Source: Enterobacter ludwigii (GTDB lineage: Bacteria; Pseudomonadota; Gammaproteobacteria; Enterobacterales; Enterobacteriaceae). From it: a stretch of 64,000 nt of DNA. Below are positions 8,771-17,048 of this stretch, one piece after another; position 1 is the stretch's first letter; each line of letters begins with the position of its first letter. The translations under genes and the position numbers were made by a program. The notes under the pieces were generated by a model that worked only from the letters and a program-made list of their open reading frames with translations, did no database searches and was not told where the DNA came from. The stretch is taken from contig CEFQ01000098.1 of the NCBI GenBank assembly GCA_900068845.1, forward strand, positions 26,389 to 90,388, given 5' to 3'.

Positions 8771-9956
8771 TCGCCTGATTGCCGCTCTCCGGATGACGTG
8801 AGAGCGGCCACCAGCACAGCAGCATCACCAGCGACGTCACAAACATCAGCATGCCCAGGCTGGATTGATCGTGCTGCGGCAGCATTGCTGAGAGCCACGC
8901 CACCACGCCAGAGCCCAGGTTCTGCAAACCACCAATTAAGGCACCCGCGCTGCCCGCCAGCCACGCATACGGCTCCATCGCGCCCGACGTTGCCAGTGGA
9001 AACAGCATGCCCGCGCCAAAAAAGAACAGCGCAGCCGGCACCAGCAGCGTCCAGATATTCATTACGCCAAACCAGGCGGGAACCCACATCAACAAGCCCG
9101 CCAACAGGCAGCTGTTCACGCCGTACCACATCAGCGTGTGCCAGGATTTCTGCTCGCGTCCGGCAAACCAGGCACCAAAAAACGCCGCAGGAATCGGCAG
9201 GATGAACAGAATGCTGACGGTCAATCCATCCAGCCCCAACACGCCGCCCATCAGCACGCCGCAGCTGGCTTCAAACACCGCGATGCCCGCCAGTGCGCCA
9301 ATCAGCAGCAGCAGGTAGCGCACGAAATTGCCGTCACTCAGTAACGTGGCATAACGCTTCAGGAACGGTGTAGCAGGCGTGTCGGCAGGACGGGTTTCCG
9401 GCAGCCAGCGTGCCATCGATGCGGTAACGCCGACGCACAGCAGCAGCAGGAAGGCAAAACAGGCGTGCCAGCCAAACAGATGCGTTAGCAGCGCACCAAT
9501 CACCGGTGCCAGCAGCGGGCTCACCAGAATGCCCATATTAAGCAGGCTGTTCGCCTGGCGCAGGGCGATGCCGGAGTAGAGATCGCGCGGCATGGTACGC
9601 GCCATCACGCCCGCTACGCCGGTGCCTAAACCTTGCACCGCGCTGCCGAGCACCAGAATATCGAGCGAGGGCGCGAACATGGCGATCAACGCGCCGACGG
9701 CAAAGATCGTCATGCCACTCAGGATCACCGGACGTCGGCCAAAACTGTCCGAGAGTGGGCCGTAGATCAACTGCGATCCGCCGTAGGTCATCAGATAGGC
9801 GGCCATCACCTGCTGGATCGCCCCACTGCGCACATTGAGCGTTTCGGCCATGTTGGCCATCGCTGGCACATAGATGGTTTGCGCCATCTGCCCAACCGCC
9901 ACCAGCACGATCAGCATGAATAACAGAAAGCGATTTTGCGTTTTACTTATCAACAT
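8760..9956 (-). CDS. emrD: EmrD-type multidrug exporter (MFS)
   Basis: Proton-coupled major-facilitator antiporter for amphipathic compounds in the inner membrane, with about 12 hydrophobic helices. It matches E. coli EmrD throughout: VAVGQMAQTIYVPAMA near the start, the MFS loop YGPLSDSFGRRPVI, NSLLNMGILVSPLLAP, and FFFGAGMLFPLATSGAMEP. I set the start at the ATG at 9956 (MLISKTQNRF), because the only upstream alternative is a TTG at 9983 with no better ribosome-binding site. emrD is elsewhere in the E. coli chromosome; here it sits between glpX and fpr and its stop codon lies inside glpX. Confidence 0.9.
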   Translation of the reverse strand: MLISKTQNRFLLFMLIVLVAVGQMAQTIYVPAMANMAETLNVRSGAIQQVMAAYLMTYGGSQLIYGPLSDSFGRRPVILSGMTIFAVGALIAMFAPSLDILVLGSAVQGLGTGVAGVMARTMPRDLYSGIALRQANSLLNMGILVSPLLAPVIGALLTHLFGWHACFAFLLLLCVGVTASMARWLPETRPADTPATPFLKRYATLLSDGNFVRYLLLLIGALAGIAVFEASCGVLMGGVLGLDGLTVSILFILPIPAAFFGAWFAGREQKSWHTLMWYGVNSCLLAGLLMWVPAWFGVMNIWTLLVPAALFFFGAGMLFPLATSGAMEPYAWLAGSAGALIGGLQNLGSGVVAWLSAMLPQHDQSSLGMLMFVTSLVMLLCWWPLSRHPESGNQAITG

Positions 9957-9997
9957 GGAACAAAATGTCTGCCTGAGAAACAAAGAATAAGCAGCAC

Positions 9998-10026
9998 AAA
10001 AAAGGCCGCCTCGGATTTATGGCGGC
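9998..10026 (-). terminator. Orphan intrinsic terminator upstream of emrD
   Basis: Read on the minus strand: GCCGCC, a 10-base loop, GGCGGC, one base, then six T. It points towards emrD but no gene lies upstream of it on that strand before fpr starts divergently at 10240. It would end a short RNA begun in the fpr-emrD gap, as in an attenuated emrD leader or a small RNA. Confidence 0.7.
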
Positions 10027-10239
10027 AAAAATATCAGGATTCCGTGACAAATCGAGAGGCGCAGGCAAAGCGGTATGTCTTAAGCCGTCAAGCTGATAGT
10101 CCAGATTGTAAACCGTCCGCTACAGTTGCTGATCTGTGCGCTGGGTTTGTCGCTGAGAGCCCTTTGCCCGAGCATGGACTGGAAATCCGTTAGGCCGATG
10201 GCGATGATGTACCTACACAATCAAGATTAAGGAGCCAAC
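10027..10239. other. Divergent fpr / emrD control region
   Basis: About 210 bases without a credible gene. fpr has a strong ribosome-binding site (AAGGAG at 10229-10234). On the minus strand TTTACA and TTGACG hexamers occur but without a convincing -10 partner. I saw no clear SoxS box by eye, although fpr belongs to the SoxRS regulon in E. coli. Confidence 0.4.
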
Positions 10240-10986
10240 ATGGCAGAGTGGATCAATGCTGAAGTTAAAGAAGTAAAGAACTGGACCGATGCACTGTTCA
10301 GCCTGCGCGTTGAAGCGCCTATCGATGCCTTTACGGCGGGTCAGTTTGCCAAGTTGGCACTGGAGATTGACGGCGAGCGCGTGCAACGTGCCTACTCCTA
10401 CGTCAACGCGCCGCAGGATCCGCTGCTGGAGTTTTATCTGGTCACCGTACCGGAAGGCAAACTGAGCCCACGCTTGCAGGCGCTGCAGCCCGGCGAGCAG
10501 GTGATGATCACCAAAGAGGCGGCGGGTTTCTTTGTGCTCGACGAAATTCCAGACTGCCAAACGCTGTGGATGCTGGCGACCGGCACGGCAATCGGTCCCT
10601 ATTTATCGATTCTGCAACAGGGGGACGATCTGGATCGTTTCGACAATATTGTGTTGGTGCACGCCGCGCGTTTTGCCGATGACCTGAGTTTTCTGCCCTT
10701 GATGCAGGCCTTGCAGCAGCGCTATCAGGGCAAGTTACATATTCAAACGGTGGTGAGCCGCGAAGAGATTGCCGGTTCACTGCACGGTCGCGTCCCGCAG
10801 CTGATTGAAAGTGGTGAACTGGAACGCGCAGTCGGCTTGCCGCTGACGGCAGAAACCAGCCATGTGATGCTGTGTGGTAACCCGCAGATGGTGCGCGATA
10901 CTCAGCAACTGTTGAAAGATACGCGAGAGATGCGCAAGCATTTCAAACGTAAACCCGGCCATATGACCAGCGAGCATTACTGGTAA
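10240..10986 (+). CDS. fpr: Fpr, ferredoxin/flavodoxin-NADP reductase
   Basis: FAD enzyme that passes electrons from NADPH to flavodoxin or ferredoxin, serving radical enzymes and oxidative-stress defence. 248 residues, same as E. coli, with the FAD-binding RAYSYVN (residues 50-56), the NADP-binding LATGTAIGPYLSIL (about 112), CGNPQMVRDTQ, and the typical C-terminal EHYW. Monocistronic, divergent from emrD; in E. coli it directly neighbours glpX. Confidence 0.97.
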   Translation: MAEWINAEVKEVKNWTDALFSLRVEAPIDAFTAGQFAKLALEIDGERVQRAYSYVNAPQDPLLEFYLVTVPEGKLSPRLQALQPGEQVMITKEAAGFFVLDEIPDCQTLWMLATGTAIGPYLSILQQGDDLDRFDNIVLVHAARFADDLSFLPLMQALQQRYQGKLHIQTVVSREEIAGSLHGRVPQLIESGELERAVGLPLTAETSHVMLCGNPQMVRDTQQLLKDTREMRKHFKRKPGHMTSEHYW

Positions 10987-11092
10987 TGGGCGCGGGGCGA
11001 AGAATCTGAGATTTTTCCCAGTGCGGGTTTTGACTTTGCCCGGTAAAAACCGTTCTAATCGTGGGCTAAGTGAATGATTTAGGGCCGAAGCA

Positions 11093-11683
11093 ATGAACAA
11101 CCTGCCAGTCGCGCTGCTGCTTGGCCTCGCACTGACATTTCCCGCCTGGGCGGATGATGCGCCTGCACTGGATCGTAGCGATCATCTGCCTGCTGCGCCT
11201 TATCTGCTCGCGGGTGCGCCAACATTTGATATGACCGTTGCTCAGTTCCGTGAGAAGTACAACGCGGTTAATCCCGATCAACAGCTGCAGGAATATCGCG
11301 CCATCGATAATCGCGGCGATAAAAGCAATCTGACGCGTGCCGCCAGCAAAATCAGTGAAACCTTGTATGCTTCCACCGCGCTGGAGCAAGGTACCGGCAA
11401 AATCAAAACGCTGCAGATCACCTGGTTGCCGGTTCCCGGCCCCGATCTGAAAGCCGCTCAGGCACGCGCCATGGATTATATGACCGCCCTGCTGCGCTTC
11501 TTCATCCCAGGCTTGTCGCCCGAAGAGGGGCGTAAAAAGCTTGATTCGTTGTTGAGCGCCGGGAAAGGCGCGCGCTATTTTGCCCGCACCGAAGGTGCAT
11601 TGCGTTTCGTGGTGGCGGACAACGGTGATAAGGGTTTGACCTTCGCCGTTGAGCCGATAAAACTGGCGCTCGCTACGCCCTGA
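11093..11683 (+). CDS. yiiQ: YiiQ, DUF1454 periplasmic protein
   Basis: Exported protein of unknown function. An N-terminal Sec signal peptide (hydrophobic LPVALLLGLALTFPAWA, cleavage likely after AWA at residue 17) precedes a single conserved domain. It matches E. coli YiiQ in APYLLAGAPTFD, the FRE/REK segment that follows, NLTRAASKI, LYASTALE and the C-terminal VVADNGDKGLTFAVEPIKLA. 196 residues against 199. It keeps its E. coli position between fpr and tpiA. No enzymatic motif is visible. Confidence 0.92.
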   Translation: MNNLPVALLLGLALTFPAWADDAPALDRSDHLPAAPYLLAGAPTFDMTVAQFREKYNAVNPDQQLQEYRAIDNRGDKSNLTRAASKISETLYASTALEQGTGKIKTLQITWLPVPGPDLKAAQARAMDYMTALLRFFIPGLSPEEGRKKLDSLLSAGKGARYFARTEGALRFVVADNGDKGLTFAVEPIKLALATP

Positions 11684-11803
11684 TCGCACCGGCAAAAATG
11701 ACGAAAAGCAAAGCCAGCAATCCATTTGATCTCTATACTGTCTCGCAGACAACGCTGCCCGATGGCAGCGCTATTTCATGAATCGCGTTATGCGGAGGAA
11801 AGA

Positions 11804-12571
11804 ATGCGACATCCACTGGTTATGGGTAACTGGAAACTGAACGGTAGCAAGCAGATCACCAAAGAGCTGATTGAAGGCCTGCGCAAAGAGCTGTCTGGTG
11901 TTGATGGTTGTGGCGTCGCGATTGCACCGCCAGCCATCTATCTGGACCTGGCAAAACACGCCATTTCCGGTAGCCACATTGCTCTGGGTGCTCAGAACGT
12001 TGACGTTAATCTGTCTGGCGCATTCACTGGCGAAACTTCCGCAGACATGTTGAAAGACGTTGGCGCGAAATACATCATCATCGGCCACTCTGAGCGCCGT
12101 ACCTACCATAAAGAGAGCGACGAGTTCATCGCGAAGAAATTTGCCGTAGTGAAAGAAGCTGGCCTGGTGCCGGTTCTGTGCATCGGTGAAACTGACGCAG
12201 AAAACGAAGCGGGCAAAACTGAAGAAGTGTGCGCACGTCAGATCGACGCCGTGCTGGAAACGCAGGGCGCTGCGGCGTTCGAAGGCGCGGTTATCGCTTA
12301 CGAGCCAGTTTGGGCGATCGGTACCGGCAAATCAGCCACTCCAGCGCAGGCGCAGGCCGTGCACAAATTCATTCGTGACCACATCGCGAAGAAAGATGCC
12401 GCTATCGCTCAGCAAGTGATCATCCAGTACGGCGGCTCGGTAAACGACAAAAACGCCGCTGAGCTGTTCACCCAGCCCGATATTGATGGCGCACTGGTTG
12501 GCGGCGCTTCACTGAAAGCAGATGCTTTCGCGGTGATCGTGAAAGCGGCAGCAGAAGCGAAAAAAGCGTAG
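11804..12571 (+). CDS. tpiA: TpiA, triosephosphate isomerase
   Basis: TIM-barrel enzyme that interconverts dihydroxyacetone phosphate and glyceraldehyde-3-phosphate, linking glycerol use to glycolysis. 255 residues as in E. coli. Catalytic residues are visible: Lys11 (NWKLNG), His95 (IIGHSERR) and Glu167 ([11 protein letters not shown]). The ATG at 11804 is preceded by GGAGG and gives the family N-terminus [11 protein letters not shown]; the longer frame upstream is not conserved. Confidence 0.98.
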   Translation: MRHPLVMGNWKLNGSKQITKELIEGLRKELSGVDGCGVAIAPPAIYLDLAKHAISGSHIALGAQNVDVNLSGAFTGETSADMLKDVGAKYIIIGHSERRTYHKESDEFIAKKFAVVKEAGLVPVLCIGETDAENEAGKTEEVCARQIDAVLETQGAAAFEGAVIAYEPVWAIGTGKSATPAQAQAVHKFIRDHIAKKDAAIAQQVIIQYGGSVNDKNAAELFTQPDIDGALVGGASLKADAFAVIVKAAAEAKKA

Positions 12572-12590
12572 TTTTTCGTTTTTGATGCAG

Positions 12591-12618
12591 AAAAGGCGGC
12601 GGATTAGCCGCCTTTTTT
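12591..12618. terminator. Terminator between convergent tpiA and cdh
   Basis: AAAAGGCGGC - GGATTA - GCCGCCTTTTTT, 20 bases after the tpiA stop. The flanking A and T runs allow use in both directions, so it may also end the minus-strand cdh transcript. Confidence 0.9.
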
Positions 12619-12654
12619 ATTGGCCGCCATTCAAGGCGATCCTGCGAAACAGCG

Positions 12655-13413
12655 TTAGTGCGCCAAAATCCCACAGTTATGATCCTGCAACTCTTCCGCC
12701 GAGCCGCTGTTCAGTTTGAGCCAGTTACGTTCTAGCGCCAGCAGGGCTAAGCGACCATCCGGCAGCTGCGCCAGCGCCAGACCATATTTCCCCATCTCCG
12801 TGCGCGCATACGGGATTTCATTCGCCAGACGGATAAACGCACTCTGCTCTGCCAGTTCTGTCGTTGAAAGCGTGCGCACCCAATAACGATGCTTGCGCAG
12901 CGTTTCGCTTTGCCATTGCGCATTAAGCTTTGGTGCCAGTGCATCGAGTTGCTGACGCACATCCGACCGCAGACAAGAGATATGAATATGCAGCTGATTC
13001 TGGGTACGCCCATATTGGGCATTGATTGCCAGCGACAGCGCGCTATCTGGGATCGGCGCGCCGAGCTTCTGCGCCAGTAATGCACGCTGTTGCCAGGCTT
13101 CGGCAAACAGATTCGGCGTAACGGGCTCAAGAATGATGGGACTTTCCATGCCGGTGATTTTTTCGATCGGCATCAGCAGATACTGCAACGGACCGTTAAG
13201 ATCTTTCAGCGTGACGTATCCCTGTGCGCGGTTCACCTGCTGGCAAGGTGCAGGTTTGCCATTCGCCGCCATATTTGGCACACACTTTTCACTGATGATC
13301 TGCCACAAGGCGTTGGAATTTTTCTGGAAATGGATGGCGCCGGCAATCAGTCCGACAATGAGCAGCACCAATAGTACAGTAAGCAACTTCAAGGTACGAC
13401 GACGGCCCTGCAT
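12655..13413 (-). CDS. cdh: Cdh, CDP-diacylglycerol pyrophosphatase
   Basis: Membrane-anchored hydrolase that splits CDP-diacylglycerol into CMP and phosphatidate. One N-terminal membrane helix (residues about 8-28) is followed by a HIT-like domain with the His motif LHIHISC (His142, His144) and the conserved KDLNGPLQYLLMP and SPIILEP-TPN segments of E. coli Cdh. 252 residues against 251. I chose the ATG at 13413, with AGAGGA about 9 bases upstream; longer starts add unconserved residues. It keeps its place next to tpiA, but sbp, its usual other neighbour, lies 14 kb away because of the inserted island. Confidence 0.93.
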   Translation of the reverse strand: MQGRRRTLKLLTVLLVLLIVGLIAGAIHFQKNSNALWQIISEKCVPNMAANGKPAPCQQVNRAQGYVTLKDLNGPLQYLLMPIEKITGMESPIILEPVTPNLFAEAWQQRALLAQKLGAPIPDSALSLAINAQYGRTQNQLHIHISCLRSDVRQQLDALAPKLNAQWQSETLRKHRYWVRTLSTTELAEQSAFIRLANEIPYARTEMGKYGLALAQLPDGRLALLALERNWLKLNSGSAEELQDHNCGILAH

Positions 13414-13476
13414 AGCCCGATTCCTCTGTTCATCACCTGCCAGCATCCTCGCCTGGCAGGTGATGAAAGTCACGGA

Positions 13477-14775
13477 TTAATCTTCAGCGCCGCGCAGGAT
13501 GGCGTCGAGTTTTTCCGGCTGTAAACGAATCTGTGCCGCACGACGATGTGCCTGCATGCCCTCGGTACGACTTTGGCGAACCGCAGGTGCTGCAATGGCT
13601 GCGATGCCACTCTCGTCAATCCATTGGTGTGTGCAGGTTTTCAAATACGCGCCCACCCACAACCCGCCGGTATAGCGCGCCGCTGCCATGGTGGGTAACG
13701 TGTGGTTAGTACCGCAGCATTTATCAGAGAACACCACGCTGGCATTTTGGCCGATAAACAGCGATCCGTAGTTGCGGATACGCGCCGCCAGCGCATGGGG
13801 ATCGCGCGCATGAATTTGCAAATGCTCGGTGGCGATCTCATCGGTATAGGCCACCATCGCATCTTCGTCGGCGCACAATACAATTTCGCCCTGTCTTTGC
13901 CAGGCTTCACCAGCCGTCTTCGCCGTCGGCAGCGATGACAGCTGCACCGCAATTTCCCGCAAGGTTTCATGCGCTATGCGCTCGCTGGTGGTGGCCAGTC
14001 CAACGCGAGTGCGCACATCATGTTCCGCCTGCGCCAGCAGATCCGCCGCCAGCACGCGTGGATCGGCGCTATCATCGGCCACAATAAAGATTTCACTCGG
14101 CCCGGCTAACGCATCAATACCTACCTTGCCAAAAACCTGACGCTTGGCCTCATTGACGAAGGCGTTGCCCGGTCCAACGATTTTGTCCACTGCCGGCAGC
14201 GATGCGGTGCCATACGCCATCGCGGCAATCGCCTGCGCGCCGCCAACTTTAAAAATACGGTGCGCCCCGGCTAAATGGCAGATAGCAATCATCGCCGGAT
14301 GCGCGCCCGGTGGCAGACAGGCAATGATGTTATCGCAGCCCGCTACCACCGCCGGCACGATGGACATCACTGGCGCGGAGAGTATCGGATAGCGTCCGCC
14401 CGGCACATAGCAGCCCACGGTTTCGATAGGAATGATGCGATGCCCCAAATGCACGCCGGGCAGCGTCTCAATCTCCAGCGGCTGCAGTGTTGCGCGCTGG
14501 GCTTCGGCGAAGCGGCGCACCTGAGCGATGGCAAACTCACTGTCCTGCCGAGTTTGATCGGCGAGTTGCGCGAGCGCCTGTTCAATTTCCGCCGCCGAAA
14601 CTTCCAGCTGCTCCGGCGCGACGCCATCGAATTTCTGTGAATAATCACGCAGCGCGGCATCACCGTGCTGACGCACATTGTTGATAATGTCGCTCACGGT
14701 GGCGATCAGGCTGGCATCGGCCTGCGCATCTTCACCGGCGGCTTGCTTGATAAACTGTACGCGTTGCTTGCTCAT
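13477..14775 (-). CDS. HisD/HpsN-type zinc alcohol dehydrogenase 1
   Basis: Histidinol-dehydrogenase-fold protein of 432 residues, not the biosynthetic HisD (no his operon here). The family's zinc ligands and catalytic pair are all present: Gln249 and His252 (LLAQAEHD), Glu317-His318 (IATEHLQIH), Asp351 and His410 (EGMQAH). The motif GTNHTLPT followed by [10 protein letters not shown] is typical, as I recall, of catabolic members such as sulfopropanediol 3-dehydrogenase (HpsN), which oxidise a primary alcohol to a carboxylate with NAD. Its start overlaps the stop of the upstream NTF2-like gene (ATGA), so it is the last gene of the lacI transcript. Substrate unknown. A second, diverged copy lies at 21133. 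Confidence 0.8.
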   Translation of the reverse strand: MSKQRVQFIKQAAGEDAQADASLIATVSDIINNVRQHGDAALRDYSQKFDGVAPEQLEVSAAEIEQALAQLADQTRQDSEFAIAQVRRFAEAQRATLQPLEIETLPGVHLGHRIIPIETVGCYVPGGRYPILSAPVMSIVPAVVAGCDNIIACLPPGAHPAMIAICHLAGAHRIFKVGGAQAIAAMAYGTASLPAVDKIVGPGNAFVNEAKRQVFGKVGIDALAGPSEIFIVADDSADPRVLAADLLAQAEHDVRTRVGLATTSERIAHETLREIAVQLSSLPTAKTAGEAWQRQGEIVLCADEDAMVAYTDEIATEHLQIHARDPHALAARIRNYGSLFIGQNASVVFSDKCCGTNHTLPTMAAARYTGGLWVGAYLKTCTHQWIDESGIAAIAAPAVRQSRTEGMQAHRRAAQIRLQPEKLDAILRGAED

Positions 14776-15926
14776 GCTTCCGTCTCCGCCAGTTGGCCCA
14801 GCTTGATCTGCGCCAGCATCGCCAGGTGATCATAAACCACCCACTCATCCACAATTTTACCGTTTACCACGTGATAATGGCTCATGCCCATCACCAGTAA
14901 ACGTTGTCCGGTCGGTTTGCCCAGTTCGCCATAACCGAGATGATGTCCTTCCATCACCCAGCGCACCGCCACTTTGGTGCCGCCCTCTTCACACGGATTG
15001 GAGCAGATATGCTGCGGCATCCACGCGCCGTCAGGGATCATGCCGATCAACGCCAGCGTCTGGTGGATCACCGATGCCTGACCATACAGCTCTTTCATCA
15101 GCGGGCCGTGCCACTGCACATTGCTGGCGTACACCTCTTTCACTTTGCCCAGCATGCGTTTGTTGTAGATTTCATGCAGCCAGCCCAGCACCTGGGCCTC
15201 GGTATCGCTGTGCGCCAGCGTATAATCCGGGTCGCTTTCCGGCGGATATTGCCCCAGCAGGCGACGGTTCTCGCCAATCTCCGTCAGGCGGAAACCTTTA
15301 TCAAACTGCTCTTTCGCCATGTTGTAGGCGATCTGATCGGTATCCAGTCCCAACTGACGCATCAGCGACATGTTGTCGCTCACCACCCATTCGCGGTAGA
15401 TCTTGTTTTCCAGAATCATGCAGTCCGCCACGGTACGCGTGGTAAAGGTGCGGTTGGTCGGCTTACCGTACTGGCTTGGCTGCGTGTGTCGACCGCTGCC
15501 GGTGACCAGATGCGAAGTGTAAAAACCGTCAACATCGTTGCCGTTCCAGATCACCTGCGTCGCCATGCCACGTCGCTCCGGGAAAGCCACCAAGCGCTGC
15601 AGCGTATCCAGCACCACCTGTTCACGGGTGTAAATGGTGCCCAGCGCGTTATACAACACGCAATTATGGGTGTAATGGCTGTAGATCAGACCAACGTCAC
15701 GCTCATCCCAGATCTTATGGGTACAACGCACGATGTAATCAACGATATCGCTATAGCAGGGATCGAAACCGCGCATCGGCTGTACCCGCGCGCGGTTTTC
15801 TGGAACCAGATCGACAAAATCCCGTCGCTCAACCTGCAAAACCGGTTCGACCTGGGTACGTGCTGAGGTTTTTTCTGCGCTCTTTTCACTGGCGGTGGCT
15901 TTATTAGCCGTGTCCGTTGTAGACAT
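14772..15926 (-). CDS. Tandem NTF2/SnoaL-like protein A
   Basis: 384-residue cytoplasmic protein with two NTF2-like (SnoaL-type) domains, roughly residues 65-200 and 210-360. The internal duplication is visible from REWVVSDNMSLMRQLG in the first half and DEWVVYDHLAMLAQI in the second. Members of this fold include polyketide cyclases, epoxide hydrolases, isomerases and dehydratases, so the chemistry cannot be assigned. The first 40 residues are low-complexity and rich in Thr, Ala, Lys and Ser. I chose the ATG at 15926, preceded by CAGGAG; the frame extends further upstream without conservation. Coupled by ATGA overlap to the dehydrogenase gene. Paralogous to the protein encoded at 16080. Confidence 0.7.
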   Translation of the reverse strand: MSTTDTANKATASEKSAEKTSARTQVEPVLQVERRDFVDLVPENRARVQPMRGFDPCYSDIVDYIVRCTHKIWDERDVGLIYSHYTHNCVLYNALGTIYTREQVVLDTLQRLVAFPERRGMATQVIWNGNDVDGFYTSHLVTGSGRHTQPSQYGKPTNRTFTTRTVADCMILENKIYREWVVSDNMSLMRQLGLDTDQIAYNMAKEQFDKGFRLTEIGENRRLLGQYPPESDPDYTLAHSDTEAQVLGWLHEIYNKRMLGKVKEVYASNVQWHGPLMKELYGQASVIHQTLALIGMIPDGAWMPQHICSNPCEEGGTKVAVRWVMEGHHLGYGELGKPTGQRLLVMGMSHYHVVNGKIVDEWVVYDHLAMLAQIKLGQLAETEA

Positions 15927-16021
15927 AAACACTCCTGCTTTTGACGAATTAAGGGTGAGCGCGGTCCTCGCAATCAAGCGCTGCCGTTTCACCCGGCTAA
16001 ATTTAGGGTGCAGAACGCCGT

Positions 16022-16046
16022 CGGTAATTAAGGAAATTAATTACCG
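16022..16046. repeat. 9-bp inverted repeat between the two NTF2-like genes
   Basis: CGGTAATTA - AGGAAAT - TAATTACCG, perfect stem, no T tract. It sits in the 150-base gap between the two NTF2-like genes of the minus-strand transcript and resembles neither the LacI-type operators nor a terminator. It may be an mRNA processing or stability element, or a binding site for another regulator. Confidence 0.6.
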
Positions 16047-16079
16047 TGACGTAATGCGTTATTTAAAAGAACTGATTAA

Positions 16080-17048
16080 TCAGCTGAGTAGCTGCAACCA
16101 GATTGAGAGTTCATCGATACCTAAATATTCCCGCATGATGACGCCATCACGTAATTCCAAATGTGAAATTCCGGAAATACACACCGGCTTACGTGACGGT
16201 GGACCAAATTTTCCGTAGCCATCATGCCAGCTTAATAGTGACCAGCGCAGGCTGATGCGCACCGGTTCGTTGGCATCGCGGCGCACCACCAAATGATGGA
16301 GTTGCGTTTCGCTGTCAGCGAATGAGGCGCGATAGCCAGAAAGGAAGCTGCCAATCTCCTGCTCGCCGGTAAAGCTGCTGTGGCCCGGACCGTGCAAGGT
16401 GGCGGCGGGATGATAAACGCCCGGGACTACCCCACTGTTGCCACCCGCCCACATGCTGAGATAGCGCTCAATCAAGCCGGCCAGCGCGCCCTCCGCATCA
16501 TCACCATCCGGACCGCCCGCCCAACGCGCTTCCAGCTCTTCAGGTGCTGGCATCTCCAGCCCTTGCTGTTGGCGCATCTGCGTTAGATGCTGAGCAAACT
16601 CCGCTACATTGACGCCAATCTGCGCCAAAATCCCTGCGCGATCCTGTAACAGCCACTCTTGTTCCACCAGGCCATCCCGGCAAATACGATCGGCGAAGGT
16701 GCGTACCCATAGCGTTTTGCCACTCGGCGCGCCAAAGAAACCTTCGCCCAGATGCTGAATGCGTGCCTGGGTGCGTTGCGAGGCATACCAACACGTATCG
16801 CCTTCACGAGCGGCGAGAATATCTTCTGTTAGTACCTGACGCTGCGGGAAACAGTGCAGCGCTTCCAGGGTCAGGCGCATAAAATCGCTTAAGTCAGTTA
16901 ACCGCTTTTCCGGCGTATGAAATACCACCGGTGTGGCATAGAAGTCGGCCAGCTGCCCGATGTCCTTCTGCTCCCACACCACATGAGTTAGCGTCAGGAC
17001 GAACTGCTGAATAGAATCAAACTGGGGACTGAAACCCGGCAATCGCAT
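16080..17048 (-). CDS. Tandem NTF2/SnoaL-like protein B
   Basis: 322-residue protein with two NTF2-like domains, about residues 10-160 and 185-320. It is a diverged relative of the protein encoded at 14772: compare EQEWLLQDRAGILAQIGV with REWVVSDNMSLMRQLGL, and GYGKFGPPSRKPVCISG with GYGELGKPTGQRLLVMG. Its ATG shares one base with the stop of the LacI-type regulator (TAATG), so translation is probably coupled. The pairing of two tandem-domain paralogues suggests a mixed complex. No catalytic assignment is possible; enzymes and binding proteins both use this fold. Confidence 0.7.
   Translation of the reverse strand: MRLPGFSPQFDSIQQFVLTLTHVVWEQKDIGQLADFYATPVVFHTPEKRLTDLSDFMRLTLEALHCFPQRQVLTEDILAAREGDTCWYASQRTQARIQHLGEGFFGAPSGKTLWVRTFADRICRDGLVEQEWLLQDRAGILAQIGVNVAEFAQHLTQMRQQQGLEMPAPEELEARWAGGPDGDDAEGALAGLIERYLSMWAGGNSGVVPGVYHPAATLHGPGHSSFTGEQEIGSFLSGYRASFADSETQLHHLVVRRDANEPVRISLRWSLLSWHDGYGKFGPPSRKPVCISGISHLELRDGVIMREYLGIDELSIWLQLLS

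Noticed and set aside
9936-10193. 85-codon plus-strand frame between emrD and fpr
   Set aside because: It covers the emrD start and the orphan terminator, has no ribosome-binding site and no recognisable domain; its codon pattern does not look coding.
14904-15866. 320-codon plus-strand frame opposite NTF2-like gene A
   Set aside because: It is antisense to a gene with clear domain duplication and ribosome-binding site; composition (His/Arg-rich) is typical of a shadow frame.
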